A stretch of DNA of 64,000 bases from Gilvimarinus sp. 2_MG-2023 (GTDB taxonomy: Bacteria > Pseudomonadota > Gammaproteobacteria > Pseudomonadales > Cellvibrionaceae): positions 15,570-79,569 of the forward strand of contig NZ_JAUOQM010000005.1 in NCBI RefSeq assembly GCF_030547685.1. The letters run 5' to 3'. Position 1 is the stretch's first letter. Every line of letters starts with the position of its first letter. Of the stretch, positions 27,338 to 36,100 are shown one piece after another. Both the position numbers and the translations under genes were made by a program. Under the pieces are notes generated by a model, which saw only the letters and a list, made by a program, of their open reading frames with translations, was not told the origin of the DNA and did no database searches.

Positions 27338-28183
27338 TTATTGCGATAAGGTACGTTTAACTGAAGCTTCTACTTCACCATAGTCCACCGACTCAACAAA
27401 ACCGAGGGAAAAGGTTTGCGGGGTGGTTAAAAATTTACTCTTTTCGTGGCGACCAAAACCGAGCACTGTCATATAGGGTCGACTGACGTAATCATCGGGG
27501 TGCTCGTCGTCTTCGTGGTGTACGAGATACAACATACGCGGCTGCTTCGCATCGCCAAAAGCGTACCACTCCGGTGCCGGAAGATCTCCAATATAAGCGT
27601 CATTGATCGGGTGCTTATTGCGACTAGCCGAATTAAACCAAAAGTCACTATCATCCATACTACCGCCGGGCACACCCTCGTACTGAACCCAATACCGGTG
27701 GCCGAGGCTAACCTGACTCATAGTGAAATCACAACGATCGGGGTAAAAGTCCCACTGTCCTTGCCATTTACCATTGTCTGAGGTAAATACAATGCGTACA
27801 TGTTGATCGGTATTGATCTCCACTTGAGAGGTCGATGGGTCAGTGCCTGCATTCATGGCATGAAAGTAACTGCCTGCTTGCTTATGAACTGCATTAGGAA
27901 AACCACGATATTCCCCCTGCCAACCCGAGCCTTTTTCATCGTGAAAGCCCAACCAGTCTATACCGTCTTTATCCACCATACTGGATAAACCACCACCGGT
28001 TTTCTCCAGATAAAAAGTCGCATTGCGAATACTGACGATATAGGCGGGAAGGCCGCCGGCCGACTCATCCACACCATGCGTCAGACTGACACTCGCCTGG
28101 CCCGATTGATTGGCACAACCGGCAATCGATACAGACACGACTAGCAGAGTCAGCGTGGTTTTTATCATTCTGTACACTGTCAT
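27338..28183 (-). CDS. Unrecognised lipoprotein at the end of the uronate operon
   Basis: A 281-residue protein with lipoprotein signal TLLVVSVSIAGC and an AGAGGA ribosome site. The mature part is rich in Trp, Tyr, Phe, His and Asp: DWLGFHDEKGSGWQGEYRG, SYFHAMNAG, WQGQWDFYPDRCDF, WVQYEGVPGG, YLVHHEDDEHPDD and VLGFGRH. The density of aromatics plus charged clusters looks like a beta-sandwich carbohydrate-binding or carbohydrate-cleaving protein, but I do not recognise the family and call no activity. It lies 21 bp after the MATE gene, same strand, so it is probably cotranscribed with the symporter, dehydrogenase and mannonate dehydratase. Confidence 0.7.
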   Translation of the reverse strand: MTVYRMIKTTLTLLVVSVSIAGCANQSGQASVSLTHGVDESAGGLPAYIVSIRNATFYLEKTGGGLSSMVDKDGIDWLGFHDEKGSGWQGEYRGFPNAVHKQAGSYFHAMNAGTDPSTSQVEINTDQHVRIVFTSDNGKWQGQWDFYPDRCDFTMSQVSLGHRYWVQYEGVPGGSMDDSDFWFNSASRNKHPINDAYIGDLPAPEWYAFGDAKQPRMLYLVHHEDDEHPDDYVSRPYMTVLGFGRHEKSKFLTTPQTFSLGFVESVDYGEVEASVKRTLSQ

Positions 28184-28204
28184 TATTCATCCTCTTGGCA
28201 TAGT

Positions 28205-29614
28205 TTAAAGGTCACTTAGCGGCGCATTACGAAGGTGCAACGCAGAGTGTTTTTTATAATGATAAAACGGTAATAGTTTGAATATTTCTTCCAGTGGAAT
28301 TATGGCGAAAGCCCAAAATACAGATGCATCAAGCACCACAATAAGAAAAGCACAGAGCGGTAAAGCCAGCACCCATTGGGTGTAAAAATGAATTTTTAAA
28401 ACGCGTGAACTTTGCCCCAGTGCCCGCAGCATGTTGCCCGCTAACGTGTTGTAAGCGCGCACGATAGGTAGCACAATATAAAGCGGCGCGATCAACATTA
28501 ACGCGCGCTGTGTTTGCGGTGCTACATCGGGATAAATCAGCCCCAAACACTGACTTAATACTACAAACAAGCACGCCACAACGACTGACAATCCCATACC
28601 CACTCTGGTCGAGGCCGGGATAAAATCTCGTACCGCAGCGATATGACGCTTTCCTAACGCCTGACTAATAGTAATAGCTGACGCTTGTGCCCAGGCATTG
28701 GCAAATTGAGTGCCGGCCCGCAGCCAGGGGAAAATCAAGGTGATGGCAGCAAAAGAGTAAACCGATAGCTGAGCGAATAATAATTGGTAAACGGTCGCGC
28801 CAACCGAAAGAATGATAAAGTTAGCCGCGATGGGGTAAATCACATCAAATTGTGGCTTTAACTCTAACGCAAAGGGGCGCCCTGCTGGATAACGCAAACT
28901 AAAGGTCGCTCGGCGAAAAGTCACCGTTAAAAAGAGGCCACGCACCACAATTGCCAGCAAACTCCCCCAAGCGGCCCCCGCCAATCCAATACCGGCAAAC
29001 CCGGCCACACCGTGAATAAGACTGTAACTCAGGGCAACATTGAGCGGAATTTCCAATAAAAAGCCCGCCAGGGGTATTCTGGAATTCCCCACTCCGTTAT
29101 AGAAAGCTGTGCACGTCTGGGTATAGGCGGTAATCAGAACGACATACTGCGCCACCTCTAAATAACGGAGTGTCGCTTGCGCTAACAAGGTATCGTTTGT
29201 AATTAAGTTAACCAGATCTTTACTTGCCAACACTAACAGAAGGAAAAAAAACAGGGCGGTAAGACTATTGATCAAAAGCCCGGCCCAGAACGCAACTTTT
29301 AAATCGTCTTTTTTGCCCGAACCGTAGGCCTTTCCCACCAGCATTTGAATGCCGTTGCCGATGGCAATTTCCACCCCTAAAACAAAAGTAATAATGGTGG
29401 TCGCAATACCCATTGCTGCAACCGACAACTCTCCTAGCGGCGCCACCAACAGAGTGTCGATCATCAGCATGGACTGGATCAAAAGCGCATTAAAGGCCAA
29501 AGGCCAGGCTAAAGAGCCATTTTGCTTTAGGTAATCACCGGAGCCTTTCACAGCAATGCCTGTCCACCGAGTCTTAAGGTAAAGGGGTTGAGGCGATGGC
29601 CAAAGACCTGCCAT
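28205..29614 (-). CDS. MATE-family transporter
   Basis: Up to 469 residues with twelve predicted helices in two halves. MATE traits: NGIQMLVGKAYGSGKKDD in the first half, GVGNSRIPL, and the equivalent AQASAITISQALGKRH in the second. MATE proteins export cationic compounds against sodium or protons. The start is uncertain: the ATG at 29614 has no ribosome site and adds an unusual basic tail, while a GTG at 29551 has GGACAGG before it. A hairpin with T-run lies just upstream (29631-29662). A MATE exporter inside a sugar-acid operon is uncommon, and the cargo is unknown. Confidence 0.82.
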   Translation of the reverse strand: MAGLWPSPQPLYLKTRWTGIAVKGSGDYLKQNGSLAWPLAFNALLIQSMLMIDTLLVAPLGELSVAAMGIATTIITFVLGVEIAIGNGIQMLVGKAYGSGKKDDLKVAFWAGLLINSLTALFFFLLLVLASKDLVNLITNDTLLAQATLRYLEVAQYVVLITAYTQTCTAFYNGVGNSRIPLAGFLLEIPLNVALSYSLIHGVAGFAGIGLAGAAWGSLLAIVVRGLFLTVTFRRATFSLRYPAGRPFALELKPQFDVIYPIAANFIILSVGATVYQLLFAQLSVYSFAAITLIFPWLRAGTQFANAWAQASAITISQALGKRHIAAVRDFIPASTRVGMGLSVVVACLFVVLSQCLGLIYPDVAPQTQRALMLIAPLYIVLPIVRAYNTLAGNMLRALGQSSRVLKIHFYTQWVLALPLCAFLIVVLDASVFWAFAIIPLEEIFKLLPFYHYKKHSALHLRNAPLSDL

Positions 29615-29630
29615 CGCAGAGAATAAAAAG

Positions 29631-29662
29631 GAGCAGACTCATGACATAGAATGAGCCTGCTC
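29631..29662 (-). terminator. Hairpin between symporter and MATE genes (terminator or attenuator)
   Basis: Arms GAGCAGACTCAT and ATGAGCCTGCTC (11 of 12 pairs) followed on the minus strand by CTTTTTATT. It lies 22 bp after the symporter stop. With no room for a promoter before the MATE start at 29614, it may partially stop transcription inside the operon. Confidence 0.55.
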
Positions 29663-29683
29663 AAGGCACCTTCTCCCGGGCCC

Positions 29684-31453
29684 TTAGGCCGCAGCAGAAC
29701 TGGATTTGTTCGGCGGTGTACTGGCACTTTTTTGCAGCATTGCCCCCATTGCAAAAATAATAAATGCGCAGGCAACAAACATTACACGCCCCCACATTGG
29801 GTTGGGTATCAGCGTTAGCAGCAGCATGCCGCCACCCATGATTTTTATCATTAAGCCGAGTTTTAAACGCTGCTGACGATCGTAGTTGTCCTGCCCTTCT
29901 TCCGAGGTTACCGGCGTTGACAGGTCGGCAAAAAACTTATCGGTTTCCACCTTGCACTTATCTTTGTCTGCGCGATAAAACAACGTCGTGAGGCAGAAGA
30001 AGCCCGCCGTAATTACGATGTGGCCGGCCAGGGTGATCATCAAGTTAATGTCTACCGCTTCGCGATCCGTGATCGCTGGCATTCCCACCATATCGGCGAA
30101 AACATGCGCGGTAAAAACTTTCGCCACAAACCAGGACACGCCCATACCCAATGCGACGGTAGCCCAAGGTGCCCACTGCGGAGTTTTGCGAATAATCAAC
30201 CCCAACAACAAAGGAATCATTAACGGCACTTGAATCATGGTTGATACCGACATCATCAACTCAAACAAGCTCAATTCTTTCAGCGATTTAAAGTAAAGCG
30301 CCACAACAATAACCAATATGCCGTTAATAAGGCTTACCAATCGACTGACGTTCATCAGCTTTTTGTCATCGGTCTCGCGACCGCGACGCTTGATAAATGG
30401 CTGATAGATGCTGCGCACAAAAATACCCGCATTTTTATTGAGTGCCGAATCCATTGACGACATAGAAGCGGCAAACAAACCGGCCATAAGAAGGCCCACG
30501 GTACCCACCGGCATTGCGTTGCGGGTAAACACTAAGTAAACCGCGTCTTCGGCTTTATCCCCAAGCTGGGTGTAAGCTGTGGCAGCATCCGGATAGAGAA
30601 TGGCGGATGCCCAGGGAGGAATAAACCAGATGATACTACCCACCCCCATCAAGACCATGGCAAGCAATGAAGCCTTGCGCGCATTGTCAGAGTCTTTCGC
30701 ATTCAAAAACCGAAATGAATCGTGCATGTTCATAATGGTAATTAGTTGCTTGGCGAGAAAGAAGACGAACGTACCCACCAAAATCAAGCCGTAGTTCATA
30801 TCCGGCCCCATTATAAAACCGCCGGGAAAATTACTGACCAACTCCACCGGCCCGCCCACTTTAACCAAGGCGACCACGGCGCAGGCAACGGACACCACAG
30901 CCACAATCAAAGTCTGCACAAAGTCAGAAGCGACCACACCCCAAGAGCCCGAGAGCACTGAAATAAACAGCACAACAAGCCCGGTGGCGATAATGGTCAC
31001 GGCAATATCGGCTTCAAACACCGCACTGGCAAACACGCCTAATGCGTTAAGCCAAACACCCGCGTTAATAAAGCTGAACAAAATCAACGCCCAGGAAAAA
31101 AAGGTCTCATTCTGGTCGCCAAAGCGCCGCTTGATGGCCTGCGATGGTGTGTCCACCCGCATTTGGCGAAAGCGATGACTAAAGAAAGCCCAGCCACAAA
31201 AGTAAGCGACCGTGTTGGCAAAAAAGACCAGACAGATGGCAAAGCCATCGGAGAATGCTTTGCCCGCACCACCGGTAAAAGTCCAGGCCGAGAACTGCGC
31301 CATAAACGCTGTCGAGCCCACCATCCACCAAAGCATGCGACCGCCACCGCGAAAGTAATCGCTGGTGGAGTGCTTTGCCATTTTGGTAAAGGAGAAACCA
31401 ACAGCCAGAACCAGAATGAAGTAACCGGCGATGACGATATAGTCAATAACCAT
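29684..31453 (-). CDS. Sodium:solute symporter (SSS family)
   Basis: A 589-residue symporter with about 14 helices from the ATG at 31453, which has AAAGG 8 bp upstream and avoids overlap with the preceding gene. It includes the SSS patterns FRGGGRMLWWMVGSTAFMAQFSAW (in parts: GGGRMLWWMVG, MAQFSAW), GLFAASMSSMDSALNKNAGIF with the conserved Ser-rich sodium-binding helix, and a C-terminal cytosolic tail. Transporters of this kind carry sugar acids and sugars in marine polysaccharide loci. Position after mannonate dehydratase and a Gfo/Idh enzyme suggests uptake of a uronate-type substrate. Confidence 0.88.
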   Translation of the reverse strand: MVIDYIVIAGYFILVLAVGFSFTKMAKHSTSDYFRGGGRMLWWMVGSTAFMAQFSAWTFTGGAGKAFSDGFAICLVFFANTVAYFCGWAFFSHRFRQMRVDTPSQAIKRRFGDQNETFFSWALILFSFINAGVWLNALGVFASAVFEADIAVTIIATGLVVLFISVLSGSWGVVASDFVQTLIVAVVSVACAVVALVKVGGPVELVSNFPGGFIMGPDMNYGLILVGTFVFFLAKQLITIMNMHDSFRFLNAKDSDNARKASLLAMVLMGVGSIIWFIPPWASAILYPDAATAYTQLGDKAEDAVYLVFTRNAMPVGTVGLLMAGLFAASMSSMDSALNKNAGIFVRSIYQPFIKRRGRETDDKKLMNVSRLVSLINGILVIVVALYFKSLKELSLFELMMSVSTMIQVPLMIPLLLGLIIRKTPQWAPWATVALGMGVSWFVAKVFTAHVFADMVGMPAITDREAVDINLMITLAGHIVITAGFFCLTTLFYRADKDKCKVETDKFFADLSTPVTSEEGQDNYDRQQRLKLGLMIKIMGGGMLLLTLIPNPMWGRVMFVACAFIIFAMGAMLQKSASTPPNKSSSAAA

Positions 31454-31464
31454 AAAAAGAACCT

Positions 31465-32604
31465 TTATTGCAGATGCGTTACATCTGTCCAATTATTATT
31501 TTTGCGGATAAGGTCAATCAGCTGTTGATACTGGCTGCCTTCTTTGAAGGTTTGATACGGCGGCACTTGCTCGCCCTGAATATCTTTTACCAGCTCGCGC
31601 GCTAAATACTGCCAGTTGCGCTCGGTATCGCCTTCGACCTTAGGCATATCGTCGACAATATCTTGTGGCAGTGGCAGTTGCTGCCACTCTTGCCCTTGCC
31701 CCCACAAATACAGTGGGCCGCTACCGTAATGGCCTTTGATGTAAATAGCGCCTTTGGTACCGTAAAAAACAATATGGTCTTCATGGAAACGCGGGTTCAG
31801 GCCGCCGTGTTTAAACAGAACGGATACCGGCTTGCTGGCGTGCGGGCTTTCCAATTTGGCGAGCACAGTGTAAGTCCACTCGACGTTGCTCTCACCCCAT
31901 TTCAGGTTAGGATCGTTAATATCTTTGGGAATAAAATCGCGGCGTGTTTTAAAGTTGCGAACACCTTCAACGATAGGCGCCTTACCCATATCATCGCGTA
32001 CTTCACCAATAATATCGGTGATCTTTTCGCCGATAACAGAAGTTACAATAGACAATTTATGGGTGAAGTTATTATTGAGGCGACCACCACCTTGCTCTGC
32101 ACGGTGCGACCAACCAAAGGGGATTTCGCGCTCCAGATTAAAATGTGAAATACACTCAACCTCGACCGGCTCACCAATAACACCCTCGGCCACCAAACGT
32201 TTGGCGTGCATAATGTCTGGCATGTAGCGGAAGCTGGCGGCAAAGGCGGTTTTTACACCTTTTGCCTCGGCCAGCTTGTACAGTTCGATGGCGCTGTCAC
32301 CGGTATCGGTTAGGGGCTTGTCGCAAAACACGTGGCAGCCGTGCTCAATCGCCTGCTTGATCGGCTCGTAGTGAGCGCCGCCGGGGGTCGCAATCGAAAC
32401 CAAATCCGGCTGGCACTCATTCAGAGCTTTTTGCCAGTCGGTTCCGGCGTAAGGAATCCCCATTTTTTCTGCCACTTCACGCACTACTTCCGGTGTTCTA
32501 CCCACCATACCGACCACTTCGGCACCCACTGCGCGAAACGCATCGGTATGCCCCTGTCCGGCAAAGCCGGTGCCCATTACGAGAACTTTTACTGTTTTAG
32601 CCAT
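31465..32604 (-). CDS. Gfo/Idh/MocA-family oxidoreductase
   Basis: A 379-residue enzyme with an N-terminal Rossmann fold (VKVLVMGTGFAGQGH, then ISIATPGGAHYEP-type segment reading VSIATPGGAHYEP, and the diagnostic CDKPLTDTGD near residue 95) and a C-terminal beta domain carrying FAASFRYMPD and the active-site region GGGRLNNNFTHKL. It uses NAD(P) to oxidise or reduce a sugar or sugar acid. AGGTGG precedes the ATG. It is 41 bp from the ManD gene, and its stop is 11 bp before the symporter start. Substrate not deducible. Confidence 0.88.
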   Translation of the reverse strand: MAKTVKVLVMGTGFAGQGHTDAFRAVGAEVVGMVGRTPEVVREVAEKMGIPYAGTDWQKALNECQPDLVSIATPGGAHYEPIKQAIEHGCHVFCDKPLTDTGDSAIELYKLAEAKGVKTAFAASFRYMPDIMHAKRLVAEGVIGEPVEVECISHFNLEREIPFGWSHRAEQGGGRLNNNFTHKLSIVTSVIGEKITDIIGEVRDDMGKAPIVEGVRNFKTRRDFIPKDINDPNLKWGESNVEWTYTVLAKLESPHASKPVSVLFKHGGLNPRFHEDHIVFYGTKGAIYIKGHYGSGPLYLWGQGQEWQQLPLPQDIVDDMPKVEGDTERNWQYLARELVKDIQGEQVPPYQTFKEGSQYQQLIDLIRKNNNWTDVTHLQ

Positions 32605-32644
32605 CTTTCCACCTATCTGATTTCGTTTATAACTTGATTGAGTG

Positions 32645-33862
32645 TTACCAATTCCACATGGTGCCGTCTTCCAGACGACTCACTGGTAAATACGAGCGTT
32701 TGTACGGCAGCGCGAGCGCGGCCTCCTCGTTTAACTCAACCCCCAGGCCCGGCGCATCACTGACGTGGGCCATACCATCGTGTACCTGATGGTTGTGCTG
32801 AAACACTTGTTGCAACTGTTCGTTGCCCAAACCGACAAATTCCTGCACACCAAAATTAGGTGCCCACACATCCAAATGCATATGCGCGGCAAAACACACG
32901 GGTGACAAATCGGGCGCGCCGTGTGGAGCCAGTTTTACATTGTAGAGGCTGGCAAAATCAGTAATCCGGCGCAGCGCGGTAATGCCGCCGGCGTGGGTGG
33001 CAGCCACGCGGATATAATCGATCAATTGATTTTGAATTAAATCTTTGCAGTCCCAAATGGTGTTGTAAGTTTCACCGATGGCCAGCGGCGTTGTGGTGTG
33101 CTGGCGAATCACTTTATAGTTGTCTTGATTTTCGGCAATGCTGGCGTCTTCCATAAACATAAGGTTGTATGGTTCCAGCAATTTACCTAAACGGGCCGAC
33201 TCAATTGGCGTTAAGCGACTGTGCACATCGTGCAGCAACTGCACTTGGTTGCCCAAGCGGCGGCGCGCCTCGGCAAACAGCTCGACGATCATCTCCATAT
33301 ACTTGGGCGTCGACCACGACTCCTCCGGCGGCAGCGGGCGGTTGCCCTGCAGCTCAAAGTAGTCTTTTTTATCGCCCAACACGCCATAGGTTACATCCAG
33401 TCCGGGCACTGCTGATTGCAATCGCACCGCACCAAAGCCGTTGCGAACGTGCTGTTCGGCATTGGCCAGGGTCTGCTCAATGGTTTCGCCGTTGGCGTGG
33501 GCATACAAACCTACCGCCTTACGGCTTTTGCCGCCCAGCAATTGATAGACCGGCAGGCCGGCCACCTTGCCTTTGATGTCCCACAAGGCCATATCAATGG
33601 CCGCTATCGCCGCCATATTAATCGGGCCTTTGCGCCAGTAAACGCCCCTGTAGAGATACTGCCAAATGTCCTCGATACCGTGCGCATCGCGACCGATCAG
33701 GCAGGGAATAACATGCTCTTGCAGCATCGCCACCACCGCTTGCTCGCGGCCATTCACGGTGGCATCGCCCAATCCGGTAACGCCGTCGTCGGTGGTTACC
33801 TTGACGGTTACGAAGTTTCTTCCCGGGCAGCTAACGAACACTTCAATGTTGTCAATTTTCAT
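32645..33862 (-). CDS. manD: D-mannonate dehydratase (enolase superfamily, ManD)
   Basis: A 405-residue member of the mandelate racemase/enolase superfamily. It has the ManD look: [46 protein letters not shown] (catalytic His and metal Asp), [10 protein letters not shown] and GETYNT (metal Glu residues), HGAPDLSPV, and the closing [10 protein letters not shown]. It dehydrates D-mannonate, and in relatives D-gluconate, to 2-keto-3-deoxygluconate, the common entry of uronate breakdown. First structural gene of the operon, under the operator array at 33899. Confidence 0.88.
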   Translation of the reverse strand: MKIDNIEVFVSCPGRNFVTVKVTTDDGVTGLGDATVNGREQAVVAMLQEHVIPCLIGRDAHGIEDIWQYLYRGVYWRKGPINMAAIAAIDMALWDIKGKVAGLPVYQLLGGKSRKAVGLYAHANGETIEQTLANAEQHVRNGFGAVRLQSAVPGLDVTYGVLGDKKDYFELQGNRPLPPEESWSTPKYMEMIVELFAEARRRLGNQVQLLHDVHSRLTPIESARLGKLLEPYNLMFMEDASIAENQDNYKVIRQHTTTPLAIGETYNTIWDCKDLIQNQLIDYIRVAATHAGGITALRRITDFASLYNVKLAPHGAPDLSPVCFAAHMHLDVWAPNFGVQEFVGLGNEQLQQVFQHNHQVHDGMAHVSDAPGLGVELNEEAALALPYKRSYLPVSRLEDGTMWNW

Positions 33863-33898
33863 AAATATACAGTCCTAAAGACGCCTTACCATATCGAG

Positions 33899-33923
33899 TA
33901 AAACGTTTTACTAAATCGGTTTA
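33899..33923. promoter_or_regulatory. Tandem LacI-type operator upstream of manD
   Basis: Two CG-centred 12-bp palindromes, TAAAACGTTTTA (33899-33910, perfect) and TAAATCGGTTTA (33912-33923), set 13 bp apart. The first widens to a perfect 16-bp palindrome, AGTAAAACGTTTTACT. The sequence recurs with 2 changes in 25 bp before the TonB receptor at 54681-54705. The CG-centred form is typical of LacI/GalR operators. It starts 36 bp before the manD ATG. Confidence 0.75.
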
Positions 33924-34027
33924 GTTAATAATTTATCATATTCTCAGCGAATGTCAAACCGTGAACTCAGTCAATAAATGATTTTTTGGGTGCGCACCAG
34001 CCCTCGCCCCAATTGAGTGTAGACCAG

Positions 34028-34050
34028 CAAGTGGCTGAAAAAGCCACTTG
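34028..34050. terminator. Hairpin after the LacI-family gene
   Basis: Arms CAAGTGGCT and AGCCACTTG (9 bp, loop GAAAA) without a T-run, in the 330-bp spacer between the regulator and manD. It could be a weak or Rho-assisted terminator, or an RNA stabiliser. The rest of the spacer beyond the operator shows nothing further. Confidence 0.4.
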
Positions 34051-34192
34051 CGTACTCAGGCTATAAGGCTGGTTGTTACCCAGCGCTATTAGGAAGGTGG
34101 GCGTTTTGAAGGTTTACGCCCAACCACCGAAAAGTGACTGGAGCGAATACGGGTAAGCCTGATCGCTCAGGGCTCGGCCGTTATTGCCTCGA

Positions 34193-35203
34193 TTAATTGA
34201 GCTTGCGACAGGAGTCGCGTGGCACCAAGGTACAAGGGGTGGTAATACGTTGCGCGGGAGTCTCTTTTTGATTAATTAGAGTCAGCAGTAACTTAGCCGC
34301 CTCTTGGCCAATATCGTAGGGCTCTTGCTTGATAACGGTCACTGGGGTTTTAAAGAATTCCACCATGGGGATATCATCAAACCCCAGCAGTGACACATCT
34401 TGGCCAATGGCAATATTGTGCCGATTAAACACCTCTAACAGCTCGATGGTAATGGCCAAATGCTGTGAGAAAAAAGCGGTAGGAGCCACCTCGGAGCGCA
34501 ACAAATCCACCGGCGACCGTGAAAAGCCGGTTTCTCTTTGCCAGTGCAAAATCAAGTCTTTTGAGTAGGCTACACCCTGGGCCTCAAGGGCCTCGCAGTA
34601 ACCCTGATAGCGATCGCGGCGGGACTTCATCGCCTCGAACTCTTGGGTCACAAAGCAAATTTTGCGGTGCCCCAGATTGAGCAAGTATTCTGTGGCCTCA
34701 AAAGCGGCTTTTTTGTAATCCGACAAAATAATGTATTTTTCGGTACCATCTTGCTCTAACTGGAATTGGACAATGGGCAGCCCCTGCCCCAGCAGCTTAT
34801 CGATCAACGCTGTGTTTGCCCCGGAGGGAGCAATAACAATACCGTCGACGTTGATTTGGCTCAGGTTCTGCAGGGCCTCGGCTTCTTTTTTGGGGTCAAA
34901 ATCGGTGCTGTAAATAAGCACATTGTACTGGCTGTTTTTACAGAAATCGTCGATACCGCGAATGGTGCGACTGGTGTAGAAACCCGTAACATCGCGAACG
35001 ACTAAACCGATGGTTTTGGTAGTGTTGGTCTTTAAGCTGCGGGCGATGGCATTGGGCACATAGTTCAAAGCGGCGACAGACGCCTCAATACGCGCCTTAG
35101 TGTCTTTCGACATATAGTCAAATCGGCCGCTGAGAAACTGAGATACCGTACTTTTTGAGACGCCGGCGTGAGCCGCCACATCGACTAATCTTACTTTTGC
35201 CAT
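34193..35203 (-). CDS. LacI-family transcriptional regulator
   Basis: A 336-residue repressor. The N-terminal headpiece RLVDVAAHAGVSKSTVSQFLSGR is followed by a hinge (YVPNAIARSLKT) and a periplasmic-binding-like effector domain (about 62-336) with GLVVRDVTGFY, DFDPKKEAEALQ and LLGFDDIP. It lies upstream of and on the same strand as manD, and most likely reads the CG-centred array in front of that gene, sensing a uronate-derived sugar acid. The recognition helix has VSQ in place of the usual VSR. Confidence 0.9.
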   Translation of the reverse strand: MAKVRLVDVAAHAGVSKSTVSQFLSGRFDYMSKDTKARIEASVAALNYVPNAIARSLKTNTTKTIGLVVRDVTGFYTSRTIRGIDDFCKNSQYNVLIYSTDFDPKKEAEALQNLSQINVDGIVIAPSGANTALIDKLLGQGLPIVQFQLEQDGTEKYIILSDYKKAAFEATEYLLNLGHRKICFVTQEFEAMKSRRDRYQGYCEALEAQGVAYSKDLILHWQRETGFSRSPVDLLRSEVAPTAFFSQHLAITIELLEVFNRHNIAIGQDVSLLGFDDIPMVEFFKTPVTVIKQEPYDIGQEAAKLLLTLINQKETPAQRITTPCTLVPRDSCRKLN

Positions 35204-35498
35204 TGTTTAATCTACTTTGAGTGTGCACTCGCCGAGGTGGGCCATAGAGCGCAACATTTTACCTGATACGCCGCCAAGCTTCCATCTTGTGATGGCTTTA
35301 CCCGCCTCGACTCTTATTTGCCAAGCCGTCGCGACCGCCCCAGGCGAGGCGTGTTTACAAACCGTACAGGCCAAGGCAAACTCTCGGGGCGACTAAAACA
35401 ATTAAAACAACCGGCGGCCCCTACCGCCTGCTGAGCCCGCTGACAGCTAAACGGATCAAAACAATCGTTAATTTCACTCCCGACCACAGGGTATCACT

Positions 35499-36023
35499 AT
35501 GAAAAATGCTATCACCCCCCTATTGTTTAGCGCTGCCATTGGCATTGGCGGCTCCGCCGTAGCCGGCCAGTCCGACGTCGGCTCCGATCTCTACCAAAAA
35601 CAAGAAATCACCGGCGAGTCCGTACCCGCCCAGGCGCTAGAAGAGATACAGAAACTGGCGCCGGGATTTGTCCTTAAAGAGGCGGAAAAAGAATCCAAGC
35701 ACGGCAATCAATACTTAGACCTGGAAGGTGTCACCGCGGCGGGTGCCGAAATAGAGTTCGATATGCTCCTCAATGAACAGGGCCTGTGGCAGGTGGTGGA
35801 AATTCAACGCGACTTAACACTGGCTGAATGTCCAGAGCCGGTTCAGGCAGTTTACGCACAACACTTTGCCGAGCAAACCCCGCAGCGCATTATCGAAAGC
35901 AAACAGATGGACGGTGTGATTGTGTATGAATTTTACTTTGTAGAGGGCGAGAAAACCCACAAAAATGAAATCAAGCTCGATGGCGATAAAGCCACCTTAC
36001 TGGAAAAAGAGTGGGCGCACTAA
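35499..36023 (+). CDS. Exported PepSY-like protein
   Basis: A 174-residue protein with a signal peptide (PLLFSAAIGIGGSAVAG) and two repeated alpha-beta halves: VPAQALEEIQKLAPGFVLKEAEKE with YLDLEGVTAAGAEIEFDMLLNEQG, then PEPVQAVYAQHF with VIVYEFYFVEG (all quoted in parts). That is the BLIP/PepSY-like layout of small periplasmic inhibitor or sensor proteins. Single gene closed by a bidirectional terminator. Function unknown. Confidence 0.7.
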   Translation: MKNAITPLLFSAAIGIGGSAVAGQSDVGSDLYQKQEITGESVPAQALEEIQKLAPGFVLKEAEKESKHGNQYLDLEGVTAAGAEIEFDMLLNEQGLWQVVEIQRDLTLAECPEPVQAVYAQHFAEQTPQRIIESKQMDGVIVYEFYFVEGEKTHKNEIKLDGDKATLLEKEWAH

Positions 36024-36040
36024 CCGCTGTGTGAGGCATT

Positions 36041-36070
36041 AAAAAGGGCCGGATTTTCCGACCCTTTTTA
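36041..36070. terminator. Bidirectional terminator between converging genes
   Basis: AAAAAGGGCCGG, loop, and CCGACCCTTTTT form a near-perfect stem flanked by A- and T-runs, 18 bp after the PepSY-like stop and 31 bp from the stop of the converging polyserine lipoprotein gene. Confidence 0.8.
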
Positions 36071-36100
36071 AGTATTGGTAAATTGGTACTATTCTGCCTG

